Origin: Flexivirga aerilata
Lineage (GTDB): Bacteria; Actinomycetota; Actinomycetes; Actinomycetales; Dermatophilaceae
Reading direction: 5' to 3'
DNA: 64,000 nt
NCBI RefSeq assembly: GCF_013002715.1
Contig: NZ_JABENB010000001.1
Span: 2,460,018 to 2,524,017 of the forward strand
The notes beneath the pieces were generated by a model. That model saw only the letters and a list, made by a program, of their open reading frames with translations. It had not been told where the DNA came from and did not search any database. Positions 36,802 to 45,668 of the stretch are shown here, in pieces. The translations under genes were made by a program, and so were the position numbers. The first letter of the stretch is position 1. Every line of letters starts with the position of its first letter.

Positions 36802-37110
36802 ACTGTTCTCCTTTCAAGTTACATAAGGACAGATGGCGCCTCTGGCGGTCACACGCGAGGATGGAGATTTGTGGGCATGTGGTCGACGGCCTCGTGGACC
36901 GTCAATGGCTACTCGCATCGCGCCGAATACTTCGGCCCCTGGTCACTGGAACAAAGGTGAAAGCGCGACGACTTGGCAGCGGAGAACCCGAAGTCTGCTC
37001 AGCCGGTGCCCAACGGATGTCGACGAAGCTCCAGCGCAGCGGTCACCGGTCCAACCAACGAGTGACGACCCAACCCGTGCGAGGGCGCACCAAACGAATA
37101 CGATCCCATC
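36802..37110. other. intergenic between divergent HTH genes
   Basis: 309 bp separating the excisionase-like gene from the XRE gene. It should contain both promoters. No clear operator repeat was found by eye. Confidence 0.4.
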
Positions 37111-37551
37111 GTGTCCGGTCATTCACCATTGCGTGCGGAAGCGCTGCGTGACGCCCGGGTGAACGCTGGTTTGACCCAGCATCAGCTGGCTAACCGGATT
37201 GGCGTTGCTGGGGGAGAGCGGGTGTCCCGCTGGGAGCTGGGTACGTCCACGCCGACGCCGGCGATCCTCAGCAAGCTCGCGAAGGTTCTCGGGGTCCGGA
37301 TTGCGGACCTACTTGTGGATGCCGACGGGCCAGCCGATTTGCGGCTGCTGCGGCTGGAGGCCGGCTACGGCTCGCGAGAGACTGCGCGTCGCGCGCACTT
37401 GGCGGCCGCGACATATATCCGGTGGGAGGCAGGGGCCTTCAGTAGGATGCCGGCTGACGCGGAACTGACGCCGCTGGCCCGTGTGCTCGACGTCCGCCTG
37501 AAGGTATTACGTGACGCGCTAGAAGAGTCTCGGCGGCGGCGCGGGGTTTAG
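37111..37551 (+). CDS. XRE-family regulator with two helix-turn-helix domains
   Basis: 146 residues. The first domain (about 9-70) contains LTQHQLANRIGVAGGERVSR as a classic lambda-repressor-type HTH. The second half (about 75-140) repeats the pattern in altered form (GYGSRETARRAHLAAATYIR). The GTG start has only a weak ribosome site. It ends inside the final codons of the convergent PAS-like gene (4-bp overlap). A regulator of the island or of the PAS/SDR pair is plausible. Confidence 0.75.
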   Translation: MSGHSPLRAEALRDARVNAGLTQHQLANRIGVAGGERVSRWELGTSTPTPAILSKLAKVLGVRIADLLVDADGPADLRLLRLEAGYGSRETARRAHLAAATYIRWEAGAFSRMPADAELTPLARVLDVRLKVLRDALEESRRRRGV

Positions 37552-38549
37552 CTGCCCGAAGAGTTCACGTCGATCGTCCAGAGCGCGGCTGTCGTCGAGT
37601 TGTCCAGCAGCATCGGTTGACTGGTCACGTTGACGGCCGCCCACTCTGTATCAGTGCCTCGCAGGCGGATCGACCGTGTGACCGCGCCGTCGACCAGGCG
37701 GTTGAGATTGTGCACCACTTCGGCATCGTCTGGATGGAAGATGTCGATGCCCGGCACGGCCCAGTCGATCGACGAGGGCGGTGAATCGACCCACTGGATG
37801 ATGTGGCCGGTGCGGACATCGACGATCGCGCGATGAGTGCCCGATTCGGCGGCAGCGTCCAGAACTCGACGCTCAAGGACAGCGAGGTGTGGTGCCTGCG
37901 GGACGTCGTCCGCGGGGCCGATGTCGTGGGTGATGCCGTGTAGGACGATCTGTGGGCCGTCCTGGGTATCGTGCCGCAACGCTCGGCAGGAAAAATGGGC
38001 TGCGCGCCGATCGCCGTCGTCGCAGACGACTGTCCAGATTGCCTGGTGTTCGGTGCCGGGCTCGGACTGCACGATCTTGGCCAACGCCTCGGAGGCATCC
38101 GGTCCGGCAGTAAGTCGAGTGAAGGCCTCACCCATGGCTCGCTTGGTGCGCCGCTGCTCCACGGGTTGGCGGTACAGATCGAGCAGCTCGTCGGATCCGG
38201 CTACCTCGAAGCTGCTGAGATTGAAATACCACGCGCCGGCGATGTCATGCGGGAGGGCTGGCCCAGCGTCGCCCGGGCCTCCCAGCCATAGCCAGGCGCC
38301 GTTCACCTGGCCGTCGTACGCGCTGAGCGGATGAGCCAGACACCGGCGGCCGGCGGAAGTGGTCACATCGTATGGCTGCGCGGCCGCAGTGACGTGCTCG
38401 AGAGCCCTGTGCGCCATGGCCAGGGACGTCCGGCTACGGGCAAAAAACTTGTCCAACGGCACCATGCTCCGGGGCCTGGAGCCAAGGCCGACCAGCGTCG
38501 GTGGCTTGAGGCCGAACGTCTCGACAAGACACCATTCAGGCCCGGACAT
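37548..38549 (-). CDS. PAS-type sensor-like protein (DUF5593-like)
   Basis: 333 residues, cytoplasmic. It begins MSGPEWCLVETFGLKPPTLV. The middle (residues 60-200) resembles a GAF/PAS-like domain of actinobacterial unknown families (DUF5593/DUF5628 type), and the C-terminal part IVDVRTGHIIQWVDSPPSS through GIDIFHPDDAEVVHNLNRLV is a PAS-like fold. There is no kinase or output domain. It lies 16 bp downstream of an SDR gene on the same strand and probably shares its transcript. Function unknown; family naming is tentative. Confidence 0.6.
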   Translation of the reverse strand: MSGPEWCLVETFGLKPPTLVGLGSRPRSMVPLDKFFARSRTSLAMAHRALEHVTAAAQPYDVTTSAGRRCLAHPLSAYDGQVNGAWLWLGGPGDAGPALPHDIAGAWYFNLSSFEVAGSDELLDLYRQPVEQRRTKRAMGEAFTRLTAGPDASEALAKIVQSEPGTEHQAIWTVVCDDGDRRAAHFSCRALRHDTQDGPQIVLHGITHDIGPADDVPQAPHLAVLERRVLDAAAESGTHRAIVDVRTGHIIQWVDSPPSSIDWAVPGIDIFHPDDAEVVHNLNRLVDGAVTRSIRLRGTDTEWAAVNVTSQPMLLDNSTTAALWTIDVNSSGS

Positions 38550-38565
38550 CGCTGCACCCCCAACG

Positions 38566-39342
38566 TCAGATACGCGGAAGTCGAGTGTAACGACCAGCGG
38601 CGCGCGCAAGCAGAGCCGCAACCCGGGAATCCGGCCCGGCGTAAATGATGCGCGAGCCGCGTTGCTGGCCGCGCACGACAGCGCGAGCGATGTCGTCTGC
38701 CGACGACCGTGCGACGCGGCGGTCGAAGCTGGCCACCCGTTCCGTTGGATTCTCGTTCTCGGCGAAGCTGCCGTTGCGCAGGATGTCGGTATGCACGCCG
38801 CCGATGAGGGCCGTACTGACGCGGACCCCAGCGCCGTCCTGATCCAGCTCGTTGGCCAGGGTGCGAGTAAACCCATAGACACCCGCCTTACTGGCGACAT
38901 ACGACGCGTGGCGGGGAACCGCAATGCTTTCGATCGCGCTGGACGCGGTCACGATGCTGGAGCCGCGTTCGAGGTACGGCAGGCATGCGTGCACGGTGGC
39001 GATTGTGCCGATCAGGTTTATGTCGATGACTCGCACCAAGTCCTCGAAGGTGCTCTGGAGCACCGTTCCTGTATGCATAACGCCCGCGAAGGTAAAGACA
39101 CAGTCAAGAGCCGGTGCTTTTTCAACCCAATTTGCGAGGTCGTGTCGGTAGTCCGTGGCCGTGACGTCCAACGGCGCGACCACCGCTTCACACGGCAGCT
39201 CCGCGGCCAGTGCATCGAGCGAATTCCTATCTGTGTCAACGAGAATCAAGGACTCATAGGTGCCAGCGAGACATCGTGCAAGGGCGCTGCCGATGCCCCC
39301 GCTCGCGCCGGTGATGAGGGCGCTACGAGGCTCTGCGCGCAT
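38566..39342 (-). CDS. short-chain dehydrogenase/reductase
   Basis: 258 residues, classical SDR length. The NAD(P)-binding motif ITGASGGIGSAL, the FTFAGVMHTG segment (in place of NNAG), the catalytic Ser in IVTASSAIES and the YxxxK motif in HASYVASKAG are present. Asp in LVDTDRN after the second strand suggests a preference for NAD. The substrate is unknown. It is the first gene of a two-gene unit with the PAS-like protein. ATG 39342 gives MRAEPRSALITGASG; the longer frame is not similar to the family. Confidence 0.85.
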   Translation of the reverse strand: MRAEPRSALITGASGGIGSALARCLAGTYESLILVDTDRNSLDALAAELPCEAVVAPLDVTATDYRHDLANWVEKAPALDCVFTFAGVMHTGTVLQSTFEDLVRVIDINLIGTIATVHACLPYLERGSSIVTASSAIESIAVPRHASYVASKAGVYGFTRTLANELDQDGAGVRVSTALIGGVHTDILRNGSFAENENPTERVASFDRRVARSSADDIARAVVRGQQRGSRIIYAGPDSRVAALLARAAGRYTRLPRI

Positions 39343-39507
39343 AGCGCGATCGAACCTGTGCGGGGTAAAATCTCGCTGCCGCTCACGTAGGTGAGATCGG
39401 CTCTGCGCCTGATGTTTCGGCCGGAGTCCTGAGCTAAAAAAGTGGTGCCTCACGGGCACTGCATAGCACGGCGTTCCCTCTCGGGGAAGGCGCCGGAGGG
39501 ACTAGAG

Positions 39508-40021
39508 CATGTCGTCGAACAGCTGGCGCGCACTCCAGGGGGGAGGGCGCTGCATCAGCAATCCAGGACGCCATCCGCATTCCACGGTGGGCAGGCTGCT
39601 ACCCGCACATCGTCATCCAGGTTCTGCGGCATATCGCCGTGGACGACGTCATGGTGGTTCGCAGCGACGACGACCAGATCTGCGTGGCGATGCCGTTGCA
39701 GCCTGATCTTGCGGACCAGCTCACGGCAGCTCGCCCGAACGTGGCGGCGCGAGGGCGAGACCTTCGAACTGCGGTTGGGGTCGGCGTCCCGCGCAGAACT
39801 CCACGAATGGAACGACCTGATCCTTGCGGCGGAGCACGCCGAGGTGCTGGCCAAGCGTCTTCGGCGCGCATCACCGGTGGCTATTCGACGGCCGGCGCAT
39901 CGTGCTCAGGCAGGGTGAAGAGGCGGCGGAACCCATGACGCCGCGCGGAAGGGAGGCTCTGGTGGCACAAGAGCGACACGAGGTTGTGGACGAGCACCTT
40001 CCAAAAGTCATAATGCACTAG
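39508..40021 (+). pseudogene. decayed gene of unknown family, at least three frame changes
   Basis: Protein-like sequence runs along the plus strand but changes frame: EHVVEQLARTPGG (from 39508), then IRIPRWAGCYPHIVIQVLRH and DDVMVVRSDDDQICVAMPLQ (39575-39735), then RREGETFELRLGSASRAELH (39750-39850), then HHRWLFDGRRIVLRQGEEAA to the stop at 40021. Joined together these give one plausible soluble protein of about 165 residues. No family is recognised. Several independent indels are more likely than sequencing errors. Confidence 0.5.
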
Positions 40022-40105
40022 TGTAAGTGCATCGATTTGAGCCGACGTGACCGCCAGGACCCCTCAAACGGACCTTCTGGCAGGCGAGACAACAAGGAGA
40101 CCGAC

Positions 40106-40702
40106 ATGACGAAGGCGATGCGGATGGCAGGCGCGACCTTGGCTATGGGGAGCGTGCTGCTGGCCTCTGCGTGCGGGAGCAGCGACGGCGGCAAGGCGCC
40201 ATCGACGACCGCCACGCCGTCTCCCGGCACCAAGTCGTCAACGACCCCTCCGAAGCCGGCTAGCTCGTCCACAACAACGAGCGCTGACCCATTGGCGAAG
40301 AAGAAGGCAGCGGCCACCGCGGCGGTGGTCGCGTTCTGGAAGAAGGTCGACGTTCTCGAGACCAACCCGAAGGGCGACTTGACGAGTCTTGATCTCGTCG
40401 CGCGCGGCCAGCAGCTCGCGCAATGGCAGTACAACATCGGTGCCGAACGGCAGCGGGGCGAAACAGGAGAGGGCTCCTTCCGAGTTCTGCACCCGGTGGC
40501 GTCGAGCACCACCGATCCCGCGACTTATCGCGTGAATGCGTGCCTTGACGGAACCAACTTCCACTTGGTGAAGAAGTCTGGCAAGCCTGTGTCGAGGCCG
40601 TCCGGTGCGCCTCACCGAGTGGAGTACCGGTACGGCGTCACGCAGGATCCCAAGACATTCAAGTGGTACGTCACCACAGAGAAAGTCCTCGGGAAATGCT
40701 GA
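40106..40702 (+). CDS. lipoprotein, first gene of the Tad-type locus
   Basis: 198 residues. Signal peptide with lipobox LASAC, followed by a Ser/Thr/Pro/Lys-rich linker (residues 25-65) and a soluble domain starting KKKAAATAAVVAFWKKVDVL. No enzyme motif is seen; the fold may be NTF2-like (inference from the N-terminal helix and strand pattern). The ATG follows an AAGGAG site. Its stop overlaps the next start by 7 bases, so it belongs to the same transcript as the secreted protein and the Tad genes. It is probably attached to the outer face of the membrane as an accessory to the apparatus. Confidence 0.75.
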   Translation: MTKAMRMAGATLAMGSVLLASACGSSDGGKAPSTTATPSPGTKSSTTPPKPASSSTTTSADPLAKKKAAATAAVVAFWKKVDVLETNPKGDLTSLDLVARGQQLAQWQYNIGAERQRGETGEGSFRVLHPVASSTTDPATYRVNACLDGTNFHLVKKSGKPVSRPSGAPHRVEYRYGVTQDPKTFKWYVTTEKVLGKC

Positions 40703-41628
40703 CGCGCACACGAGCGGGTGCACTTGCGGCTGGGGTCTCGGTTGCGTTCGTCGGACTCGCGACCCCAGCTGCGCACGCTGCCGGCGGAGTGAAGTGCCCG
40801 CCCGGGAGCGTGTGGGATCCCACCTCACAGACCTGCGTGATCCGCGTAGTGGTTCCACCGACGCAGCCGCCGAGCCCAGGTCCGCCGACGCCTACCCCGC
40901 CAGGCAAGAAGCCGCCCAAAAAGGGGAAGGGAAAGTGCGAGAGCAGCGTGACTGGCAAGGAAGTTCCGTGCTCCAAGGGCGATGCGTGGTGGTCGCCGTC
41001 GAAGCAGTGCTACGTGAGCGTTGCCAAGCCGCAACCGGCGAAGTCTGACCCCGCGTGGCAGGGGCACAAAGACGGCACGATCTACCAATGCGACCTGATT
41101 ACGTCTCGGTTCTTCTTCTGGTCTGCGACGCAGCCGGATGGGCCGAAGGCACCGCCTGACCCGGTGCAGTTGGCGCGCGAAGCGGTGGCCGCGATGGGAT
41201 TGAAGGCGATCACGATCGGGATCGTCCCGGGTAACGAGCCGGGCAAGGTCGGGCTGGTCGGGCTGCCGCAATGGATGTGGGTGAAGAATCCGACTCCGAA
41301 TACCTTCGGGCCGATCACCAAGAGCGTCTCCGCAGCTGGATACACCGTGACAGCGATCGGCAAGGTCGACCGCGTCGTGTGGAACATGGGCGACGGTCAG
41401 ACCATCACCTGCGATGGTCCGGGCACGCCGTACACCGCAGCGACAGGCAAGGCGAAGTCCCCGACGTGCGGGCACAACGAATACACCAAGCAGGGCAGCT
41501 ACACGGTTACGGCGACGAGCTACTGGACGATCACCTGGTCTGGCATCGGTCAGACCGGCACGATCCCGGTCACCACGGCCCGCAGAACGACCATTCGAAT
41601 CGGCGAGGCCCAAGTGCTCACGAAGTGA
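40696..41628 (+). CDS. secreted Cys-containing protein of the Tad locus
   Basis: 310 residues with a signal peptide ending AHA. The mature N-terminus carries VKCPPGSVWDPTSQTCVI, a small disulfide-type motif, then a Pro-rich linker (PPSPGPPTPTPPGKKPPKKG) and further Cys pairs. The C-terminal half contains VVWNMGDGQTITCDGPG, reminiscent of a PKD-like domain's WxxGDG element. Homologous-looking secreted proteins accompany Tad/SAF loci in other actinobacteria (general knowledge). The role is unknown; a cell-surface part of the apparatus is likely. Confidence 0.7.
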   Translation: MLTRTRAGALAAGVSVAFVGLATPAAHAAGGVKCPPGSVWDPTSQTCVIRVVVPPTQPPSPGPPTPTPPGKKPPKKGKGKCESSVTGKEVPCSKGDAWWSPSKQCYVSVAKPQPAKSDPAWQGHKDGTIYQCDLITSRFFFWSATQPDGPKAPPDPVQLAREAVAAMGLKAITIGIVPGNEPGKVGLVGLPQWMWVKNPTPNTFGPITKSVSAAGYTVTAIGKVDRVVWNMGDGQTITCDGPGTPYTAATGKAKSPTCGHNEYTKQGSYTVTATSYWTITWSGIGQTGTIPVTTARRTTIRIGEAQVLTK

Positions 41629-41671
41629 GCGGTATCCAACGGAACACGGACTGACTGGGGAGACAGCAGCC

Positions 41672-42385
41672 ATGGCAATTGCACCAACAGACGAGCAGCG
41701 CAGCGCGCGCCGCCGCGACCGGGGGACCAAGGATCCCGAGGACGCGATCGGACCCGCGGCTTCGAGTGACACCGTGGCGCCGCCGCCGAAGATGCGCCGG
41801 CGACCACTGCTTATCGCCGCATCGGTGGCTGCGGTCTGTTTGGGGGCGTTGCTGGCCGTGATGGCTTTCACGTCGATGAACTCCGCGAAGGAAGTCCTCG
41901 CGGTGCGATCGACGGTGCACCGCGGCGAGGTGATCACTCGTGGTGACGTGATGATCGTCCGCGTGGGAGTGGACCCCGGGCTGAAGCCGCTGCCAGCATC
42001 CGAACTGAACAATGTGGTCGGAAAACGCGCGGCGATGGACATCGCCGCGGGCGGGCTGGTCACCGGTGACGAGATCACCTCGAGCGTGGTGCCGGGTGCA
42101 GGTCAGAGCGAGGTCGGGATCAGCCTGGCGTCCGGTGCTCTTCCGGCCAACGGGCTGGAGAACGGCGACGATGTCCGGATCGTGCTGACACCTGGCCAGC
42201 AGGGGCAGTACAAGGCCGACTCGATACCCACGGACGTCGCCGCGACCGTAGTCGGCGTCTCGAACGGCGGCTCGAACGGGCAGAAAGTGGTGGACGTGCT
42301 GGTCCCCGAGGACCAGGCGCCCGACGTGGCATCGATGGCTGCCACTGGAAAGGTCGCTCTCGTCCTGGACTCGCGAGAACACTGA
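41672..42385 (+). CDS. SAF domain protein (CpaB/RcpC-like)
   Basis: 237 residues: a cytoplasmic N-terminus of 45 residues, one membrane helix (about 47-68) and an external SAF domain (EVLAVRSTVHRGEVITRGDV onward). SAF proteins in Tad systems (CpaB/RcpC) stabilise the pilus machinery at the envelope. An additional beta domain follows. It lies 43 bp after the secreted protein gene and 3 bp before the CpaE-like gene, in one operon. Confidence 0.8.
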   Translation: MAIAPTDEQRSARRRDRGTKDPEDAIGPAASSDTVAPPPKMRRRPLLIAASVAAVCLGALLAVMAFTSMNSAKEVLAVRSTVHRGEVITRGDVMIVRVGVDPGLKPLPASELNNVVGKRAAMDIAAGGLVTGDEITSSVVPGAGQSEVGISLASGALPANGLENGDDVRIVLTPGQQGQYKADSIPTDVAATVVGVSNGGSNGQKVVDVLVPEDQAPDVASMAATGKVALVLDSREH

Positions 42386-42388
42386 GCC

Positions 42389-43183
42389 ATGGCGATCATC
42401 GTTCTCACCTCAGCCTCGGGATCGCCCGGCGTGACGGCTACCGCCCTGGGCTTGACGCTGACCTGGCCGCGTCCAGCTGTGCTGGTCGAGGCAGACCCGA
42501 CTGGCGGCAGTGGACTCCTGGCGGGTTACTTCCACGGTGAGGTCGCCCACTCTGGCGGTCTCATCGACTTGGCGGTGGCGCACCGCGAAGGCAACCTGGC
42601 GCAGTCCCTGTGGTCTCAGATGGTGCCCATCCCGGGTTCGAACGCGCTGCTGCTTCCCGGGGTCCGCAGCCACGCTCAAGCGCGCAGCCTGACGACGTTG
42701 TGGGGCCCCCTCACGAGCGCACTACGCGGGCTGGGGCGCAACGGTCAGGACGTCATCGTCGACGCGGGCCGACTCGGCCTGGAAGGCGCGCCGGGGCCAT
42801 TGATGATGGGCGCAGATCTGGCGTTGCTGACGATGCGGACAACCCTGCCGGCGCTATCGGGTGCCAGGTCCTGGGCCGAGTCACTGCGCGAGGAGTTCGA
42901 GAAGATCGGTTCTTTGCCCCGGCTGGGCACCCTGCTGATCGGGGAGGGGCAGCCATACGGCGCGCGAGAAGTTCGCAAGGTCCTCGGACTGCCCGTCATA
43001 GAGAGCGTTCCGTGGGATGCCGCTGGCGCCTCCGTGTTCTCCACCGGCGCTAACCGACCGCGCAAGTTCGACAACTCCGGCCTGGTGCGCGGCTTGCGCG
43101 CGACCGGGGCAGCGATCCAGGCAGCGATCGAAAGCAACCGCGCCGACCTTGAGGTCACCAAGAATGTAGGGAGCCCCGCATGA
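42389..43183 (+). CDS. CpaE/TadZ-like P-loop protein with degenerate Walker A
   Basis: 264 residues of the MinD/ParA fold. The N-terminal strand-loop TSASGSPGVTATALGLTL occupies the place of the deviant Walker A, but both lysines are absent, so ATP hydrolysis is doubtful. VLVEADPTGG and VIVDAGRLG are the switch-like strands. TadZ/CpaE proteins place the Tad machinery at cell sites, and some are poor ATPases. The start lies 3 bp after the SAF stop; the stop overlaps the TadA start by 4 bases. Confidence 0.75.
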   Translation: MAIIVLTSASGSPGVTATALGLTLTWPRPAVLVEADPTGGSGLLAGYFHGEVAHSGGLIDLAVAHREGNLAQSLWSQMVPIPGSNALLLPGVRSHAQARSLTTLWGPLTSALRGLGRNGQDVIVDAGRLGLEGAPGPLMMGADLALLTMRTTLPALSGARSWAESLREEFEKIGSLPRLGTLLIGEGQPYGAREVRKVLGLPVIESVPWDAAGASVFSTGANRPRKFDNSGLVRGLRATGAAIQAAIESNRADLEVTKNVGSPA

Positions 43184-44802
43184 CCCAGTCGAACCCCTGG
43201 GTGTCCGATCCGGATGACCCGACAGACCCCACCTCCTTGCCGCTCTTCGCCGGCGACGACGGCGCGGACACGGATAAGCCGAAGACCGGCCGGGCGCGGT
43301 CATCGTTTTCGCTGGGAGAGGAGTCGCATGACCGCCCCGCCTACATTCACGCAGTCGACCAACCACGATCGGATGACGACTCGACCGATGCCGGTCGAGG
43401 GCGTCAAGCAGGCAGATCGGCACGACGACGCAAAACCGGCGCGAACGCGCACGACGGCATCGACTGGGGGCTGGTCGCGGCATTCCGGAGCCAGGCATCA
43501 GAACAGCTCAGTGCAGCGATCGGCAAGGACCGCACGCTCGATGAGCAAGCCCAGGAGGAACTCGGCCGCTCGATCATCCTTGAGCTGCTGGAGAGCGAGG
43601 CCGCTGAGGCGGTCTCGGCCGGGCGCCAGTCCTGGTCCCTGGACCAACAAGACGACATGGCCGACGCGATCTTCAACGCACTCTTCCGGCTGGGACGGTT
43701 CCAGCCGCTGGTCGACGACGAGACCGTGGAGAACATCGAGGCCTATGGTCACGATCACGTGCTGTTGCTGCACAGCGACGGCCGGATCGAACCGGGCCCA
43801 CCGGTCGCCGAGAGCGACGAGGAACTGATCGAGTTCCTCACGTTCCTCGGCAGCAAATCCGGCAGCGGGCGACCCTTCTCCGAGGCGCAACCCCGGCTGC
43901 ACATCAACCTGCCTGGAGGAGCGCGGCTTGCCGCAGCCTGCTGGAGCACCAACCGGCCGACGGTGGTGATCCGCCGGCACCGCGTGCGCGACACCGACCT
44001 GCGGGAATTGGCCGCGACCGGGATGCTCAGCGACCTGCAAGCCGATTTCCTCGAAGCAGCCGTCAAGGCCCGCCTCAACATCATCGTCGCCGGCCCGCAG
44101 GGCGCAGGAAAGACAACCATGGTGCGCGGATTGTGTGCGTCGATCGACCCATGGGAAAAGATCGGCACCTTCGAGACGGAGTACGAGCTCTTCCTAGAAG
44201 AGATGCCCCGGCACAAGCGCGTCATCGCCTTCGAGTCCCGACCGGGATCGGGAGAGGTGGGCATCAACGGCCGACAGGCCGGCGAAGTGACCCTCGACGA
44301 CCTGCTCATCGACAGCTTCCGGTTCATGCTCGGACGCACGATCGTGGGCGAGGTCCGTGGCCCGGAGATCCTGTCGATGATCAAAGCGATGCAGTCGACC
44401 GCCGGGTCCATCAGCACCACCCACGCGGCCAACGCGAAAGCCGCGATCAGGAAGCTGGTTACCTGCGCGATGGAAGCAGGAGCGCACATCTCCGACGGGT
44501 ACGCGGTGAGCGCGGTGGCCGGACACATCGACCTGATCGTGCAGCTGCACTACCAGCCCGGTGCCCAGGAGGGGACCGACCAGGAAAAGCGGCCGCAGCG
44601 ATGGATCTCTGAGATCGTCTCGGTCGAGCCTGGGGAAGAAGCCACCGGATATGCGACCCAGCATGTGTTCCGGCCGAAATTTGGCGGGCCGGCGGTCGCC
44701 AGCGTGCTGCCGGAACACATCCGAGGGGTGTTGGATGAGCACGGATTCGACACTCGCGCCTTCGAGAACGAGCGCCGGATCCATGGAGGCGAAACCTCAT
44801 GA
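43180..44802 (+). CDS. tadA: TadA/CpaF-type secretion ATPase
   Basis: 540 residues. An unusual 90-residue acidic, disordered N-terminus precedes the helical N-domain and the hexameric ATPase core: Walker A GPQGAGKTTM (305-314), FETEYELFLEE (Asp-box-like), IVGEVRGPE (Walker B) and STTHAANA with the conserved histidine. It powers assembly of a Flp-like pilus or secretion. It overlaps both neighbours by 4 bases in the order CpaE-like, TadA, TadB, TadC, typical of actinobacterial Tad loci. Confidence 0.9.
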   Translation: MTQSNPWVSDPDDPTDPTSLPLFAGDDGADTDKPKTGRARSSFSLGEESHDRPAYIHAVDQPRSDDDSTDAGRGRQAGRSARRRKTGANAHDGIDWGLVAAFRSQASEQLSAAIGKDRTLDEQAQEELGRSIILELLESEAAEAVSAGRQSWSLDQQDDMADAIFNALFRLGRFQPLVDDETVENIEAYGHDHVLLLHSDGRIEPGPPVAESDEELIEFLTFLGSKSGSGRPFSEAQPRLHINLPGGARLAAACWSTNRPTVVIRRHRVRDTDLRELAATGMLSDLQADFLEAAVKARLNIIVAGPQGAGKTTMVRGLCASIDPWEKIGTFETEYELFLEEMPRHKRVIAFESRPGSGEVGINGRQAGEVTLDDLLIDSFRFMLGRTIVGEVRGPEILSMIKAMQSTAGSISTTHAANAKAAIRKLVTCAMEAGAHISDGYAVSAVAGHIDLIVQLHYQPGAQEGTDQEKRPQRWISEIVSVEPGEEATGYATQHVFRPKFGGPAVASVLPEHIRGVLDEHGFDTRAFENERRIHGGETS

Positions 44803-45668
44803 CCGCCCTGGTCTCTGGCCTGGCCGGTGCGCTCATCGTGGCCGGCGTGCTGGGCGCTGTGCTGGGTGTGCGGCCCGCGCCAGAGAAGCCACCTGCACCA
44901 GCCTGGACGCACCTCCCCTTGGTGGCACGGCTGGGTCAAATCTCCCCTAGAACCCGGGTGCTATTGCTGGTCGGGGCTGGTGCAGGTCTCATCGTGGCGG
45001 TCGTCACGGGATGGTTCATCGCGATCCTCGCGGTGCCCGCGATCATCGTCGGACTTCCGATGCTGCTGACTGCACCTCGCGCGGCTTCCGAAATCGAGCG
45101 GCTCGAAGCGATGGAGGAGTGGACCCGATCACTGTCCGGGGTGCTCACGGCCGGTGTCGGCCTCGAGCAGGCATTGATCGCAACGTTGCGGTCGACGCCG
45201 GACGCCATACGCCCGGAGGTGAACAGGCTCGTCGCGCGACTCGGCGCCCGATGGGGTACTGAAGACGCCCTACGGGCATTCGCCGACGACCTCGACGACG
45301 CCACAGGAGACTTGGTGGCCGCCAACCTGATTCTCGGGGCTCGGCGCCGCGGGCGTGGCCTGGCCAACGTGTTGGAATCACTGGCCGAGTCGGTGGCTGC
45401 CGATGTGCGGGCACGCAGGCAGATCGAGGCCGACCGCGCCAAGCCTCGCGCGACAGCCCGCTGGATCACCTTGATCACCGTCGGGGTGCTGGCGTTCCTG
45501 GCACTCACGGGACGCTACGTCGCACCGTACGGATCACCCTTGGGGCAAATCCTGCTGGTCGTGCTGTTGAGCGCCTACGTCGCCACCTTGATCTGGATGC
45601 GCACGATGACCCGCGGCGCAGCTCTCCCACGCTTCATCGGGATGCAGACTGGGGGATGGAAAGCATGA
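44799..45668 (+). CDS. tadB: TadB-like type II secretion system F-domain protein
   Basis: 289 residues with hydrophobic segments near residues 5-25, 50-85, 230-250 and 255-275, and a cytoplasmic GspF-type helical domain between them (EWTRSLSGVLTAGVGLEQAL, ANLILGARRRGRGLANVLES). GspF/TadB proteins form the membrane platform driven by TadA. Coupled to tadA and tadC by 4-bp overlaps. Confidence 0.85.
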   Translation: MTALVSGLAGALIVAGVLGAVLGVRPAPEKPPAPAWTHLPLVARLGQISPRTRVLLLVGAGAGLIVAVVTGWFIAILAVPAIIVGLPMLLTAPRAASEIERLEAMEEWTRSLSGVLTAGVGLEQALIATLRSTPDAIRPEVNRLVARLGARWGTEDALRAFADDLDDATGDLVAANLILGARRRGRGLANVLESLAESVAADVRARRQIEADRAKPRATARWITLITVGVLAFLALTGRYVAPYGSPLGQILLVVLLSAYVATLIWMRTMTRGAALPRFIGMQTGGWKA

